A stretch of DNA of 64,000 nt from Thermoanaerobacterales bacterium (lineage in GTDB: Bacteria; Bacillota; Thermosediminibacteria; Thermosediminibacterales; Tepidanaerobacteraceae). The translations under genes were made by a program, and so were the position numbers. Location of the stretch: NCBI GenBank assembly GCA_012840135.1, contig DUMA01000032.1, positions 62,001-126,000 on the forward strand, written 5' to 3'. Positions 47,496 to 57,142 of the stretch are shown here, piece after piece. The first letter of the stretch is position 1; each line of letters starts with the position of its first letter. The notes beneath the pieces were generated by a model. The model did not search any database. It was not told the origin of the DNA and worked only from the letters and a program-made list of their open reading frames with translations.

Positions 47496-49445
47496 CTATT
47501 CCAAATCTTTCACCCAGATGCTGTTATCTGCGTCGCTGGGCATACGCCAGTCTCCCCTGGGCGAAAGGCTAATGCTCCCCACCTTGGGACCATCCGGAAG
47601 GGCCGACCTCTTAAACTGCTGGTTGAAGAATCTGCGATAAAAAATATTCAGCCACTTTTTAATCGCTTCGGGCTCATATTTATCCTTAAAGGCGATGGTG
47701 GCCAGGAACAGTATTTTTCTGGGAGCCATGCCGTATCGTACGGCATAGAACAGGAAAAAGTCATGAAGTTCGTAGGGGCCTACTTCTTCCTCAGTTTTCT
47801 GGCGGATGTGGCCCCCTTCATCCGGTGGAAGCAGTTCGGGACTAATGGGTGTATCGATGATTTTATAAAGCACTTGCCGCGTCCTTTCGTCCGCAATATT
47901 TTCAGCCACCCACTTTACCAGAAATCTCACCAGGGTCTTAGGGACTCCGCAGTTGACACCGTACATGGACATGTGGTCACCGTTATAGGTGGCCCATCCC
48001 AGTGCCAGTTCCGACAAATCCCCGGTCCCTACCACCAGACCCCCCATCCTGTTTGCTATATCCATGAGAATCTGGGTCCTCTCCCGGGCTTGCAAGTTTT
48101 CATAGGTTACATCATGCACGCTGGGGTCCTGGCCTATATCCTTCATATGCTGAAGGCATGCGGGCCTTATGTCGATTTCCCGGATGTTTACATTTAAAGA
48201 TTTCATAAGCTCAATGGCATTCTGGTATGTCATGTCCGTCGTTCCGAATCCTGGCATGGTGATCGCTTCTATATTCTGCCGAGGAATGCCCAGCATGTCA
48301 AAGGTCCTTGCCGTAACGAGCAGTGCCAGCGTGGAATCCAGACCCCCGGAGATGCCCAATACCGCTTTTTTCGATCCCGTATGCTCCAGCCTCCTGGCAA
48401 GACCTGTAGTCTGAATGTTGAATATCTCTTCACACCGGGTGCTGACGGTGGCCGGGTCCTCCGGAACAAAGGGGTGCGGATCTATGGTCCTGTAAAAATT
48501 TCCGGTATCATTTATCAATATTCTTTTAGTAAAATCAAACTCCACAAATCTATACTTCCTGCGGTCCGTCTCCATGTCGTAGTCATCGGCAAAACTCTTG
48601 TTGTAATGCCTTTCGGCCAGGAGTCTTTCTACATCTATTTCTGCATAGATGATGGTATTATCCCGGCCAAACCTTTGGGACTCTGCAAGTATTATGCCGT
48701 TTTCCGCAATGAGGCAGTGGCTCCCGAAAACAAGATCGGTCGTGGACTCATGGACATTGGCTCCTGCATATATGTATCCGCTGATGCACCTGGCGCTCTG
48801 CTGCTCAACCAGCTTCCTCCGGTATTCCGCTTTTGCCACCAGCTCATTGCTGGCGGAAAGATTTGCGATGATATTGGCACCGCTCAACGCAAGATAGGAA
48901 CTGGGAGGAATGACGGCCCAGAGATCTTCACATATCTCTATGCCCAGCGTTATATCATACTTACTATTGCGAAACAACAGATGGCCAAAAGGAATGGTAT
49001 GGCCTTTAAGTTTGATTTCTGAAACCGCCTTGCTTATCTCATGGCCCGACGTAAACCATCGCTTTTCATAGAACTCTTTGTAGTTTGGCAGGAACATCTT
49101 TGGTACGATACCCAGAATGCTCCCCCGCTGAATCGCCGCTGCGCAATTAAATAACCTGCCGTCTATGGAGATTGGAAGGCCCACCGCTGCTAGAATATCA
49201 AGATCCTCGGTTTTATCCAGGAGTTCAAAAAGAGCGCTTTCGGCTTTTTCCAGGAGTTTTCTTTGTAAAAAAAGGTCGCCGCACGTATATGCCGTTATGC
49301 ATAGCTCAGGAAAAACTATGATGGCTGCTCCCATTTCATCGGCCCTTCGCATCATTTGTTCTATTTCGTTGATGTTATAATCGGTGTTTGCTACCTTAAG
49401 CTTCGGCGATGCCGATGCAACTTTAATAAATCCGTAATTTTCCAT
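47496..49445 (-). CDS. nadE: Glutamine-dependent NAD+ synthetase
   Basis: A 649-residue two-domain enzyme making NAD+ from deamido-NAD. The N-terminal nitrilase-like glutaminase domain (1-280) has the Glu-Lys-Cys triad (Glu in VFPELCITAYTCGD, Lys in VPKMFLPNY, Cys in GIEICEDLW). The C-terminal synthetase (about 320-649) has the P-loop-like LGISGGLDSTLAL and GTGDLSELALGWATYNGDH. An ammonia channel between domains is known for this family. ATG after AAGGGAAG. It lies downstream of the rhamnose locus but is separated by a terminator. Confidence 0.96.
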   Translation of the reverse strand: MENYGFIKVASASPKLKVANTDYNINEIEQMMRRADEMGAAIIVFPELCITAYTCGDLFLQRKLLEKAESALFELLDKTEDLDILAAVGLPISIDGRLFNCAAAIQRGSILGIVPKMFLPNYKEFYEKRWFTSGHEISKAVSEIKLKGHTIPFGHLLFRNSKYDITLGIEICEDLWAVIPPSSYLALSGANIIANLSASNELVAKAEYRRKLVEQQSARCISGYIYAGANVHESTTDLVFGSHCLIAENGIILAESQRFGRDNTIIYAEIDVERLLAERHYNKSFADDYDMETDRRKYRFVEFDFTKRILINDTGNFYRTIDPHPFVPEDPATVSTRCEEIFNIQTTGLARRLEHTGSKKAVLGISGGLDSTLALLVTARTFDMLGIPRQNIEAITMPGFGTTDMTYQNAIELMKSLNVNIREIDIRPACLQHMKDIGQDPSVHDVTYENLQARERTQILMDIANRMGGLVVGTGDLSELALGWATYNGDHMSMYGVNCGVPKTLVRFLVKWVAENIADERTRQVLYKIIDTPISPELLPPDEGGHIRQKTEEEVGPYELHDFFLFYAVRYGMAPRKILFLATIAFKDKYEPEAIKKWLNIFYRRFFNQQFKRSALPDGPKVGSISLSPRGDWRMPSDADNSIWVKDLE

Positions 49446-49502
49446 AACTTTCTTCCCTTCAAACTTTATCCCAGTTGGCTTTGTTTTTCTGTTACAATTA
49501 CC

Positions 49503-49537
49503 TTAAAAAATTAAGGGCAGCATTTCTACTACCCTTA
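49503..49537 (-). terminator. Terminator of the rhamnose operon
   Basis: Minus strand TAAGGGTAGTAGAAATGCTGCCCTTAATTTTTTAAGG: a 6-bp TAAGGG/CCCTTA closing stem with a long loop and T-run. It lies in the 360-base gap between rhaB and nadE, which otherwise shows nothing coding; the nadE promoter is presumably also in this gap. Confidence 0.55.
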
Positions 49538-49807
49538 TGCACATAAAGACATTTATGCATTCAGTTTTTCCTCCTGGTATTAAAATCTTCATGCCGTATT
49601 TCTAAATCAGGGTGATATGCCGTTATCATCCAAACTTTATTTTATCCAACCGCACAAACTATATGAGTTTAATTTCATTATATATTTACCATTTTACTCA
49701 GTCAAGAATTTTGAGTAAAATTATTTTCTTGTGTTATGCAACTCCCATGTTTTATGAGTCAAGATACTGGCCATTGCTTGCTTTTGTACTTGCTTTATAT
49801 CTTCATT

Positions 49808-51229
49808 TTATTGCTTTGTATATTTTTTCTGAGTTATGGAATTTTTCACGATTTCCCGACCCTGAGAAAGGTCTTTTATTTCTCCCAGGGCCATGAGCTG
49901 TGCCAGAATGTTTCCAAGGGCGGTGGCTTCTACGGGCCCTGCCAGCACAGTCTTGCCGGTTATATTGGCGGTGTGCTGGCATAAAAACTCATCCTGGATG
50001 CCGCCACCGACCATGTTGATGATATCTATGGTCCTGCCGGTTATTTTTTCAAGATCGGATATCCTGGCCTTGTATTCCCGGGCAAGACCGTTATATACGG
50101 CTCTGGCGATCTCTCCTATATCTTCGGGTTCGCCCTGACCTTTATTTTTGCAGTACTCCCGGACCGCCGAAGCCATGTTTGTCGGAGCCAGGAAGCTCTT
50201 ATCGTTGGGATCGATTATGAAGCTGTCATTTTTAGCCGTGGCGGCGGCCTTGCTTATCTCACCGTATCCCACATCGATTCCATGTTCCTGCCAGTGTTTT
50301 TTGAGCTGCTGGATCATCCAGAGGCCATTTATGTTCTTTAAAAATCTTATTCTGCCTTCCAGGCCGCCCTCATTGGTGAAGTTATTTTTTAAGGAGTTTT
50401 CATTCACTATGGGTTCTTTGCTTTCTATCCCCAGCAATGACCAGGTGCCGCTGCTTATGTACGCACAGTTTTCTCCTTCGAGGGGTGTCGCGGCAACGGC
50501 AGAAGCGGTATCATGACTTCCCACCGACATCACAGGCACGTCCGAAAGACCCGTCTCCTCCTGGATGCCTTCGGTCAGCTTACCTATTATATGGCCGGGC
50601 ATCATTATCTTCTGAAGTATGTTTGCGGGTAAGGATAATCTTTCCAGCATCTTTACAGCCCAGGTTTTTGAATGTACCTCCATCATCTGGGATGTTGAAG
50701 CGATGGTGTATTCATTAAATCTTTGTCCGGTCAAGTAGAAATTGAAGAGATCCGGCATGAAGAGGAGTGCATCGGCTTTTTCCAATATGTACGGCCTGAA
50801 TTTTAAGTCAGCATAAAGCTGGTACAGAGTGTTTAATTGTAAATACTGTATGCCGGTGACTTTATATATTTCTTCAAAGGATATGATTTTTTCTACATCG
50901 TCAATTATGTTATCGGTCCTATTGTCCCTGTAATGAATGGGATTTGATAAAAGGTCTCCATTTTTATCGATCAGGCCATAATCCACACCCCAGGTATCTA
51001 TTCCAATACCGGATATTTCAATTCCTTTGGACGCCGCTTTTTTAAGTCCATTCTTAAGTTCGTGAAACAATCTCGGAAAATCCCAGTAAAACCTGCTACC
51101 TATCCTCACAGGGTCATTGGGAAACCTGTGGATTTCCTCCAGTTCAATTTTGTTTCCATCGAACTGGCTGAGGATTATTCTACCGCTGGATGCTCCGAAA
51201 TCGGCGGCAAGATTATATATCTTAGCCAT
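49808..51229 (-). CDS. rhaB: Rhamnulokinase
   Basis: A 473-residue FGGY-family kinase that phosphorylates L-rhamnulose at C1. Seen are the N-terminal phosphate loop LAADFGASSGRIIL, GIGIDTWGVDYGLID, MPDLFNFYLTG, SVGSHDTASAVAATP with ISSGTWSLLGIE, and the C-terminal INMVGGGIQDEFLCQ. These are RhaB rather than xylulo- or glycerol-kinase signatures. The frame continues 25 codons upstream without family similarity; ATG 51229 follows GGGAGGGG. Last gene of the rha operon. Confidence 0.94.
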   Translation of the reverse strand: MAKIYNLAADFGASSGRIILSQFDGNKIELEEIHRFPNDPVRIGSRFYWDFPRLFHELKNGLKKAASKGIEISGIGIDTWGVDYGLIDKNGDLLSNPIHYRDNRTDNIIDDVEKIISFEEIYKVTGIQYLQLNTLYQLYADLKFRPYILEKADALLFMPDLFNFYLTGQRFNEYTIASTSQMMEVHSKTWAVKMLERLSLPANILQKIMMPGHIIGKLTEGIQEETGLSDVPVMSVGSHDTASAVAATPLEGENCAYISSGTWSLLGIESKEPIVNENSLKNNFTNEGGLEGRIRFLKNINGLWMIQQLKKHWQEHGIDVGYGEISKAAATAKNDSFIIDPNDKSFLAPTNMASAVREYCKNKGQGEPEDIGEIARAVYNGLAREYKARISDLEKITGRTIDIINMVGGGIQDEFLCQHTANITGKTVLAGPVEATALGNILAQLMALGEIKDLSQGREIVKNSITQKKYTKQ

Positions 51230-51300
51230 ATCATGCCCCTCCCGATTTAAGTTTAGTTTTAAGCGAAGAAAGGAATTATCAATTAATATATTTACTGCAT

Positions 51301-52338
51301 TCAAGGATTTATCACGACTCGCAGTCCTTCATGGCTCTCGGCCACTTTATATCCTTCGAGGATATCGTCCAGGCAAAATCTGTGGGATATGTATCTCCCG
51401 ATTTTTATTGCTCCTGATCCAATGAGATCCAGAGCTTTCCTGTGATGGCCGGGTGATGCCCCGTGGGAACCGTGGACGAACACTTCCCTATAATGAATAA
51501 TATTCGTATCCATTGTCACCATGGATTTATTTCTGGGTAGGCCCCCGAAGAAGTTTACCCTGGCCCTGTTTCCCGCCATCTTCAAAGCCTCTGCCTGGGC
51601 TTCGGGGGAAGAATTGGCCACTATCACCACATCGGCGCCCTGGTCTCCGGTCTCTTCCAGGACTCTGGATACTGCATTTTCTTCAGAAGAACAGATGTAG
51701 ACATCAGCCCCGAATTTTTTAGCTATTTCAAGCCTGGGCCTGGATCGCTGGACCATGATGATTTTCGTTGCGCCCATGTGCCTTGCAACTTCTATCATCA
51801 TACAACCCACGGGCCCTGCCCCTATGATTACCACCGTATCGCCAAGTTTTATATTGGAAAGCTCCAGGCCGTTTAGCACACAGGCCAGGGGTTCTGCCAG
51901 GGCCGCTTCATCGTAGGATACATTGTCGGGAATCTTATGTATCGGGCCGTAATTTACCGCAAGGCTATTCAACGCCACATATTCCGCAAATCCTCCCGGA
52001 AACTGATATCCCAGGGCATAATTTATATGACAGATATTGCCCATGCCGTTTTCACAATATCTACATTCACCGCAGGGTATATCTCCACCCATGGCTACCC
52101 TGTCTCCGGGTTTGAATCTGGTGACTTTTGGCCCCACTTCCACTACCTCGCCGGCGATCTCGTGGCCCAGTATCTGCGGGGGTTTTACCCTTTTGTTGCC
52201 ATGATGGAATATCCTGATGTCCGAACCGCAGATGGCACATGCTTTTACTCTTACCAGGACACCATTTTCATCTATTTTGGGCACCGGAACATCTTTCACT
52301 TCAATTTTCCCGATGTCTTCAAAAACGGCGGCTTTCAT
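51301..52338 (-). CDS. Zinc-dependent medium-chain alcohol dehydrogenase
   Basis: A 345-residue MDR-family dehydrogenase. The catalytic zinc site is in ACAICGSDIRIFHHG and GHEIAGEV, the structural-zinc four-cysteine lobe in GDIPCGECRYCENGMGNIC, and the coenzyme motif is IIGAGPVGCMMIEVAR. It resembles sorbitol/L-threonine dehydrogenases. In the rha operon it could reduce lactaldehyde to 1,2-propanediol or oxidise a polyol; the exact substrate is not readable. Overlaps or abuts its neighbours (12 bases to the SDR gene), so it is cotranscribed. Confidence 0.87.
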   Translation of the reverse strand: MKAAVFEDIGKIEVKDVPVPKIDENGVLVRVKACAICGSDIRIFHHGNKRVKPPQILGHEIAGEVVEVGPKVTRFKPGDRVAMGGDIPCGECRYCENGMGNICHINYALGYQFPGGFAEYVALNSLAVNYGPIHKIPDNVSYDEAALAEPLACVLNGLELSNIKLGDTVVIIGAGPVGCMMIEVARHMGATKIIMVQRSRPRLEIAKKFGADVYICSSEENAVSRVLEETGDQGADVVIVANSSPEAQAEALKMAGNRARVNFFGGLPRNKSMVTMDTNIIHYREVFVHGSHGASPGHHRKALDLIGSGAIKIGRYISHRFCLDDILEGYKVAESHEGLRVVINP

Positions 52339-52349
52339 TTCATATCCTC

Positions 52350-53174
52350 CTAACCCCGAGACTTCCCGCCGGTGATGTTGTAGGTAACGCCGTGTATATA
52401 GCTTGCCCTATCGGATGCCAGAAAGCAGACAAGGTCGGCCACTTCTCTCAATGTTCCCACTCTCCCCAGAGGGATGGATACTTTCTCATAGCTTTTTCTC
52501 AGTTGTTCCACAGTTATTCCGCGGGTGTATGCCAGTGCCTCCTCATAGGCTTCCGTCCTCAAAGCGGTCTTTTCCAGGATCCCCGGCGCCAGGGCTACGA
52601 CCCTTATCCCGTATTTCCCCAGTTCTTTTGCCCAGGACCTGGTAAGGGAATAAAGAGCGGCCTTGGTAGCGGCATAGCAGCTCTGGCCTTCGGAACCTTC
52701 AAGCCCGCTTTCTGAGCTCATATTGATTATGACCCCGCTATTTCTTTTAATCATTTCCCTGGCTGCCGCTTGTGCGCACAGGAAGGCGCCTTTCTGGTTT
52801 ATGGCCACCATAAGGTCAAATTCTTTTTCCTTCAGTTCATATTTACCCTTCGGGTCCATGGGGTCCACCAGCAACCGGGGCAGATTTATGCCGGCGTTGT
52901 TGACGAGAATATCCACTCTGCCGAACTTTTCAACGACCTTTTGCACCATATTTTCTACGCTTTGAGCATTTGTCACATCCACCTGAACAAACATATGATT
53001 TTCAGAGCCGCCGCACAGTTCATTTAAAACTTCATGCCCCGCCGGGTTTACATCGCATACCACCACATGCATCCCTTGCTCCGCCATCTCTTCGGCCACG
53101 GCTTTCCCTATCCCGGAAGCGCTGCCGGTAACGATGGCGACTTTGCCTTCAAGGCCAAGCCATGATTTTTCCAT
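52350..53174 (-). CDS. SDR, SorD-like (sorbitol-6-phosphate 2-dehydrogenase type)
   Basis: A 274-residue short-chain dehydrogenase: TGSASGIGKAVAEEMAEQG (coenzyme), NNAGINLPRLLVD, catalytic Ser in NMSSESGLEGS and YxxxK in CYAATKAALYS. The segments GSEGQSCYAATKAALYSLTR and GILEKTALRT and the GGKSRG end closely recall SorD of sorbose operons, which oxidises D-glucitol-6-phosphate to fructose-6-phosphate. No PTS is present, so the native substrate here may differ. The upstream in-frame extension is rejected; ATG 53174 follows TTGGAGG. A RhaW-type lactaldehyde dehydrogenase role is an alternative. Confidence 0.87.
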   Translation of the reverse strand: MEKSWLGLEGKVAIVTGSASGIGKAVAEEMAEQGMHVVVCDVNPAGHEVLNELCGGSENHMFVQVDVTNAQSVENMVQKVVEKFGRVDILVNNAGINLPRLLVDPMDPKGKYELKEKEFDLMVAINQKGAFLCAQAAAREMIKRNSGVIINMSSESGLEGSEGQSCYAATKAALYSLTRSWAKELGKYGIRVVALAPGILEKTALRTEAYEEALAYTRGITVEQLRKSYEKVSIPLGRVGTLREVADLVCFLASDRASYIHGVTYNITGGKSRG

Positions 53175-53317
53175 ATTAATGCCTCCAATCTTACATAAAA
53201 ATATAAAACAGAATATCACCCGTACATCTGAAAAGCTATACGCCGGTTAAACTGCATGTTATGCTAACTTCGCCATTTGCCTCTCAGCCACAGAAACCAT
53301 TTACATTAAATTTTTCA

Positions 53318-54604
53318 TCACCTGTCGCTTAAACCTATTTTTTTAAATATCTGAATCCTTTCTTCCAAATCTGGATATTTTTTTATGGTTTTTTGTGAAA
53401 ACATGCCGTCTTCGATATCCCGAGTGGCAGCTTTTTCATGCCCTATAAGCGCCCATGTGGAATCGACAAGGTTTCGAAAATCGGGTTTTTTATAGGCGTC
53501 GCAGATAAAAGGTTGTCGCGGAGAATTTATATCTTCGCCACTTATCTCAAAGAATCCGTACTTTTTGCAGAGAGCCTTCAGTCTTGCAAGCTGTTGGAGA
53601 CTGTTCCTGGTGGGCATATAAGTGATGGCTTTAAATCCCGCATCCTTTAACACCTCAAATAGCTCTTCCAGATAGCCGTCCTCAAATTTCTGAGCTCTTT
53701 TATCTCCGGTGACGGAGTCTTTTACATCCCCCAGGTACGCATACGCCGGGATGGCCCCTACCTCATCCGCCATTTTAATAAAATCTTTCACGTCCGGGCA
53801 TTCACCGGTGGCGTTAATATAAAAGAATGATGTGTCGCTTTTCAACACTCCCAGTACATCGTAGAGATAGTATTCGTTTTCCAAATCCAGCAGGTATTTT
53901 TCATTCTTTTCGCTAACGGGCAATTTCATTTTTGTTTTTAAAAACTCCAGAAGCTCAGAACCTCTACCGAATTTTTCCGTCAATTTTTTTGCCAGGGCAA
54001 AAAGTATATGCCTTTCGGTTATGCTTCCTCCTTCATTATTTTTGGAAAGAGGAACAATATCTTTATCAAAGTCCAGTTTAATGCCCGATGGGGCCATAGT
54101 ACCGTTTATCTTTTCTACCATCAGCCGGTTTCGCTTGTTTCTTTCTTCCTTATAAGGTTCAATAAATGCTTTTACTTTATTTATCTGAGTATGAGGAATA
54201 CCGTGTAGAGTCACATACGCTATATCATTCTGATCTGGGTTGTTTATTTTTCTCCCTTTTAAGGGTGTCCGGGAAAAATCCGCCCTGCATTCCATCCCTA
54301 TGGTAGTAGCTATGCCTATTATATTGCCCGCTTCTATGAATTCCGGAACGCCGCTTACGGTATCATGATCTACAATGCCGCACGTGGCAAGGCCGGCATT
54401 ATATGAGGCCCATACGGCTTTAGCGGGGGAATAGGGTGAAAAGGAATAGAAGGTGTGAATATGGTTGTTCACGCAATCGCCTGTCTGGGACCGCAATATG
54501 CAGCCATTTTCAATGGCTTCTGCAAGTTTCCTAAGATTTTCAAGTCTTATGTTTAAATCCTCATTATTAAGTTCCTCAATATACCGCTCATATTTCTTTT
54601 CCAT
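53318..54604 (-). CDS. PHP-domain metal-dependent hydrolase
   Basis: A 428-residue protein. After a helical N-terminus (1-55) comes a PHP domain with metal-ligand motifs CVNNHIHTFYSFSPYSP, GIVDHDTVSG, IGMECRADF, TLHGIP, and further ligands in the C-terminal half (GEDINSPRQPF); a helical insert lies around 150-260. The family is a phosphoesterase fold, often dephosphorylating sugar phosphates or polyphosphates, but this subgroup is not characterised as far as I know. Place between sorE- and sorD-like genes suggests a phosphorylated sugar substrate. ATG 54604 after AAAGGA. Confidence 0.8.
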   Translation of the reverse strand: MEKKYERYIEELNNEDLNIRLENLRKLAEAIENGCILRSQTGDCVNNHIHTFYSFSPYSPAKAVWASYNAGLATCGIVDHDTVSGVPEFIEAGNIIGIATTIGMECRADFSRTPLKGRKINNPDQNDIAYVTLHGIPHTQINKVKAFIEPYKEERNKRNRLMVEKINGTMAPSGIKLDFDKDIVPLSKNNEGGSITERHILFALAKKLTEKFGRGSELLEFLKTKMKLPVSEKNEKYLLDLENEYYLYDVLGVLKSDTSFFYINATGECPDVKDFIKMADEVGAIPAYAYLGDVKDSVTGDKRAQKFEDGYLEELFEVLKDAGFKAITYMPTRNSLQQLARLKALCKKYGFFEISGEDINSPRQPFICDAYKKPDFRNLVDSTWALIGHEKAATRDIEDGMFSQKTIKKYPDLEERIQIFKKIGLSDR

Positions 54605-54654
54605 GATATTCCTTTGCTCCCATATATATATTTCATATGACGTGGCACGGGTTT

Positions 54655-55920
54655 TTATTTTATTGGTTTGGCATTTGCCAGCAGATACCTTTCCGCTTCG
54701 GTGCACCACAGACTATTGTTGTTTTCCACAATATCGGCAAGTTTTGCAAAAAGCGGGTCCGTCTTTCCCTTTTCCCGGAAATCCGAAATAGCCGTAAGTT
54801 CCATTTCGATGTTGGTATAGATAAGCTTTTTGCCTCCGGGTATTTTGGGGAGATTCAAGGTGGTCTCCACCACACAGTTGAGCCCTCCCACGTGAGTTAT
54901 CATTGCTGCCGGGTTTATGAGACCTTTTTCCATCAGTTGCAGGGATTCAATCATGTCATCGGTATTGCCTCCGCTGGTGCCAACTACATGAGTGGAGTTG
55001 TAGTGCACGTTGTAGAAATTAAACTCCGCAGAAAAAGCGGGATTGGTGGGGCCTGCAAAGAAATTGAGGCATCCATCCCTGCCCAGGATTTTATCGGCCA
55101 TCTCCACCACGGGTTTTACAGGCGCAAACACGAAGACATCACTGTAGCCTTTTCCGCCGGTGAGGTCCACCAAGTATTTATCCACGTTTTCGATGCCGGC
55201 AGTGTTTATATATTTGAGTTCCACACCGTTTTTGGCGGCTTCTTCCACGGTGATGATCCGGGCTGCCCTGGCAAGTCTTGCATCATCGATGTCGGTCACT
55301 ACAAGGAATCGAGGTTTTCTCGGACCATGGATGGCATAATCCACCGCCCCCAGCCCCATGGGGCCTGCCGCCCCCAGCATGGCCATATTGCCGCCTTCTG
55401 CAATGCCCATGTGATGCACATAAGAACCCTGGACGGTGTGGTAGCTGGCATGAAAGGCTCCCACTATGCAGGACATGGGTTCGGATAAGGACCCGTAAAA
55501 ATAGGCTTCACCTTCGTAAGTCAAAAGGCAGTTCATCTCCATAACTTCATTGGGTATGATTATATATGTGGCATCCCCCCCTATATACTGGAAGGAATAT
55601 CCCGGTGCCGCAAGAGTTCCTCTATAGTTCAGCGCCGGCTGAACGGTAAACTTCTGACCGGGTTTGAATTTTAGGCTCCACTTTTTCCCTACTTCCAGAA
55701 TTTCACCGCAAAATTCATGTCCGATGATGACGGGTCTTTTGTCTATATCTTTCGGAACCCTCTTGTGTTCCGGTCCCTGCACCGCCGCCTTGTATGAAGA
55801 CATGCAAAGGCTATCCGATACAATGTGGGCCAGGATTTCATCGTCTTTTATGGGCGGCAGCTCAAATTCCTCAAGCCTGAGGTCATTTTTCCCGTATAAT
55901 CTTACTGCTTTTGTCTTCAT
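54655..55920 (-). CDS. Zinc-binding dehydrogenase, SorE-like (L-sorbose-1-phosphate reductase type)
   Basis: A 421-residue MDR-superfamily protein, longer than ordinary alcohol dehydrogenases. Seen are SDSLCMSSYKAAVQG, GHEFCGEILEVGKKW, QPALNYRGTLAAPGYSF, EPMSCIVGAFHASYHT and the coenzyme loop LGAAGPMGLGAVDYAIHG. This matches SorE, which reduces L-sorbose-1-phosphate to D-glucitol-6-phosphate. In this locus the physiological ketose-1-phosphate could instead be L-rhamnulose-1-phosphate or a by-product of rhamnulokinase. ATG 55920 with AAGGAGAGG; the 32 codons upstream lack similarity. Confidence 0.85.
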   Translation of the reverse strand: MKTKAVRLYGKNDLRLEEFELPPIKDDEILAHIVSDSLCMSSYKAAVQGPEHKRVPKDIDKRPVIIGHEFCGEILEVGKKWSLKFKPGQKFTVQPALNYRGTLAAPGYSFQYIGGDATYIIIPNEVMEMNCLLTYEGEAYFYGSLSEPMSCIVGAFHASYHTVQGSYVHHMGIAEGGNMAMLGAAGPMGLGAVDYAIHGPRKPRFLVVTDIDDARLARAARIITVEEAAKNGVELKYINTAGIENVDKYLVDLTGGKGYSDVFVFAPVKPVVEMADKILGRDGCLNFFAGPTNPAFSAEFNFYNVHYNSTHVVGTSGGNTDDMIESLQLMEKGLINPAAMITHVGGLNCVVETTLNLPKIPGGKKLIYTNIEMELTAISDFREKGKTDPLFAKLADIVENNNSLWCTEAERYLLANAKPIK

Positions 55921-56034
55921 GCAAATCCTCTCCTTGCAGAATATGTTTTGATTAACATCGATTCCAGCATAGAAAGCCGTTTTATTTGCCGGAGACGGCC
56001 CGGCACCTTTGCTCATCCTGCCTCTGGTGGAGAA

Positions 56035-57087
56035 TTAACTTCTTTTTATCAAGGCTTTACGGTATTTTTCGCTCTCCCAGTTTTTGATGAATCCGATCTC
56101 TTCGGGCGTCATTTTCTTTATGGGAAGTCCTTTTTCTTTGATATTTTTCAAAACATAAATATATGCAAGTAGAGTTTCTTCCATGGTAAGAGCTTCCTGA
56201 AAAGAAGTCCTATAAGTTATTTCTCCGGTTTTTGTGTTGATATTCAGTTTATTTTCATTATTATCCAGCGAGATGTTATCGTTCAGATAAACTAATTGAT
56301 CCGGGTATAGGGCATTTTTATCAAAAAAATCAGAGGAGATGCTGTTATTTTTAAAGAAGTCTTTTAGATATGCGGTGCGGCTCATAAAAATGTCGTCGTC
56401 GATCTTCTCAACAAGGATCTCCGGGTAAGGTTCCATTAGTTTTAAGAATTTCTTTATAGACCCGTTTACATCCTCATGGAGTCTTATGACTTCCTCACGT
56501 CTATCGGAGTTTACTATGAGGCCGTGATTTTCCATAAATATAGCTTTTGGAAACTTTCCGCCGCTTTTCATGTGGCGCTCCAACGCTTCCCGTATCTTGA
56601 GAGTAAGAGCAAAACCCGGATTTACATATGGAATCCAGAGGAAACAATAGGGCTTGCCGGAAAATATCTCCCGGATGATTTCTTCACCCTTTTTGCTGCA
56701 GCAGAGGATATTAACATAGACCGCATGTGAATGAATCACATATTTTTGTAAAATCGAATGAAAGCCCGCTTCCACAGAAGGTCTGAGTTCCTTTAATCCT
56801 TCAACTTTAACTACACTCTTTTTCAAAAAAGCAGTGCTGTCTTTTTCATAGTCAATACCGGAATCCAAATCCGCCCGGTCAAAATAGTCTTTAATATCTT
56901 TGTAATTTACCACTACGAATCCTTCGCTTCTAGTCACCTGCTTCAGTTTATAGCCCGAAGCCTTAACCGCCATAAGCTCATCATTTAGTTTTACCGAAGT
57001 GTTGCCTCCGCCCCCCTGCACCATGTCTGGGGAGTTGCCCACGGCCCGGGATATGATCTCGAGATCCTGAAAGGCAGCATCATTCAT
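56035..57087 (-). CDS. Class II aldolase, probable rhamnulose-1-phosphate aldolase
   Basis: A 350-residue zinc aldolase/epimerase-family protein. GGGGNTSVKL binds substrate phosphate, Glu106 precedes the metal site, His119 and His121 (VIHSHAVYVN) and His188 (MENHGLIV) are the zinc ligands. It resembles the aldolase half of the bifunctional RhaE/RhaEW protein, which cleaves L-rhamnulose-1-phosphate to DHAP and L-lactaldehyde; here the dehydrogenase half is absent, as in a split version. ATG 57087 with AAAGAAGG upstream. L-fuculose-phosphate aldolase is the main alternative but the operon favours rhamnose. Confidence 0.82.
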   Translation of the reverse strand: MNDAAFQDLEIISRAVGNSPDMVQGGGGNTSVKLNDELMAVKASGYKLKQVTRSEGFVVVNYKDIKDYFDRADLDSGIDYEKDSTAFLKKSVVKVEGLKELRPSVEAGFHSILQKYVIHSHAVYVNILCCSKKGEEIIREIFSGKPYCFLWIPYVNPGFALTLKIREALERHMKSGGKFPKAIFMENHGLIVNSDRREEVIRLHEDVNGSIKKFLKLMEPYPEILVEKIDDDIFMSRTAYLKDFFKNNSISSDFFDKNALYPDQLVYLNDNISLDNNENKLNINTKTGEITYRTSFQEALTMEETLLAYIYVLKNIKEKGLPIKKMTPEEIGFIKNWESEKYRKALIKRS

Positions 57088-57142
57088 GGGATTACCTTCT
57101 TTCCATTTAAAGTTATTCGTGTAAAAAGTCGATTCTGGTGGT

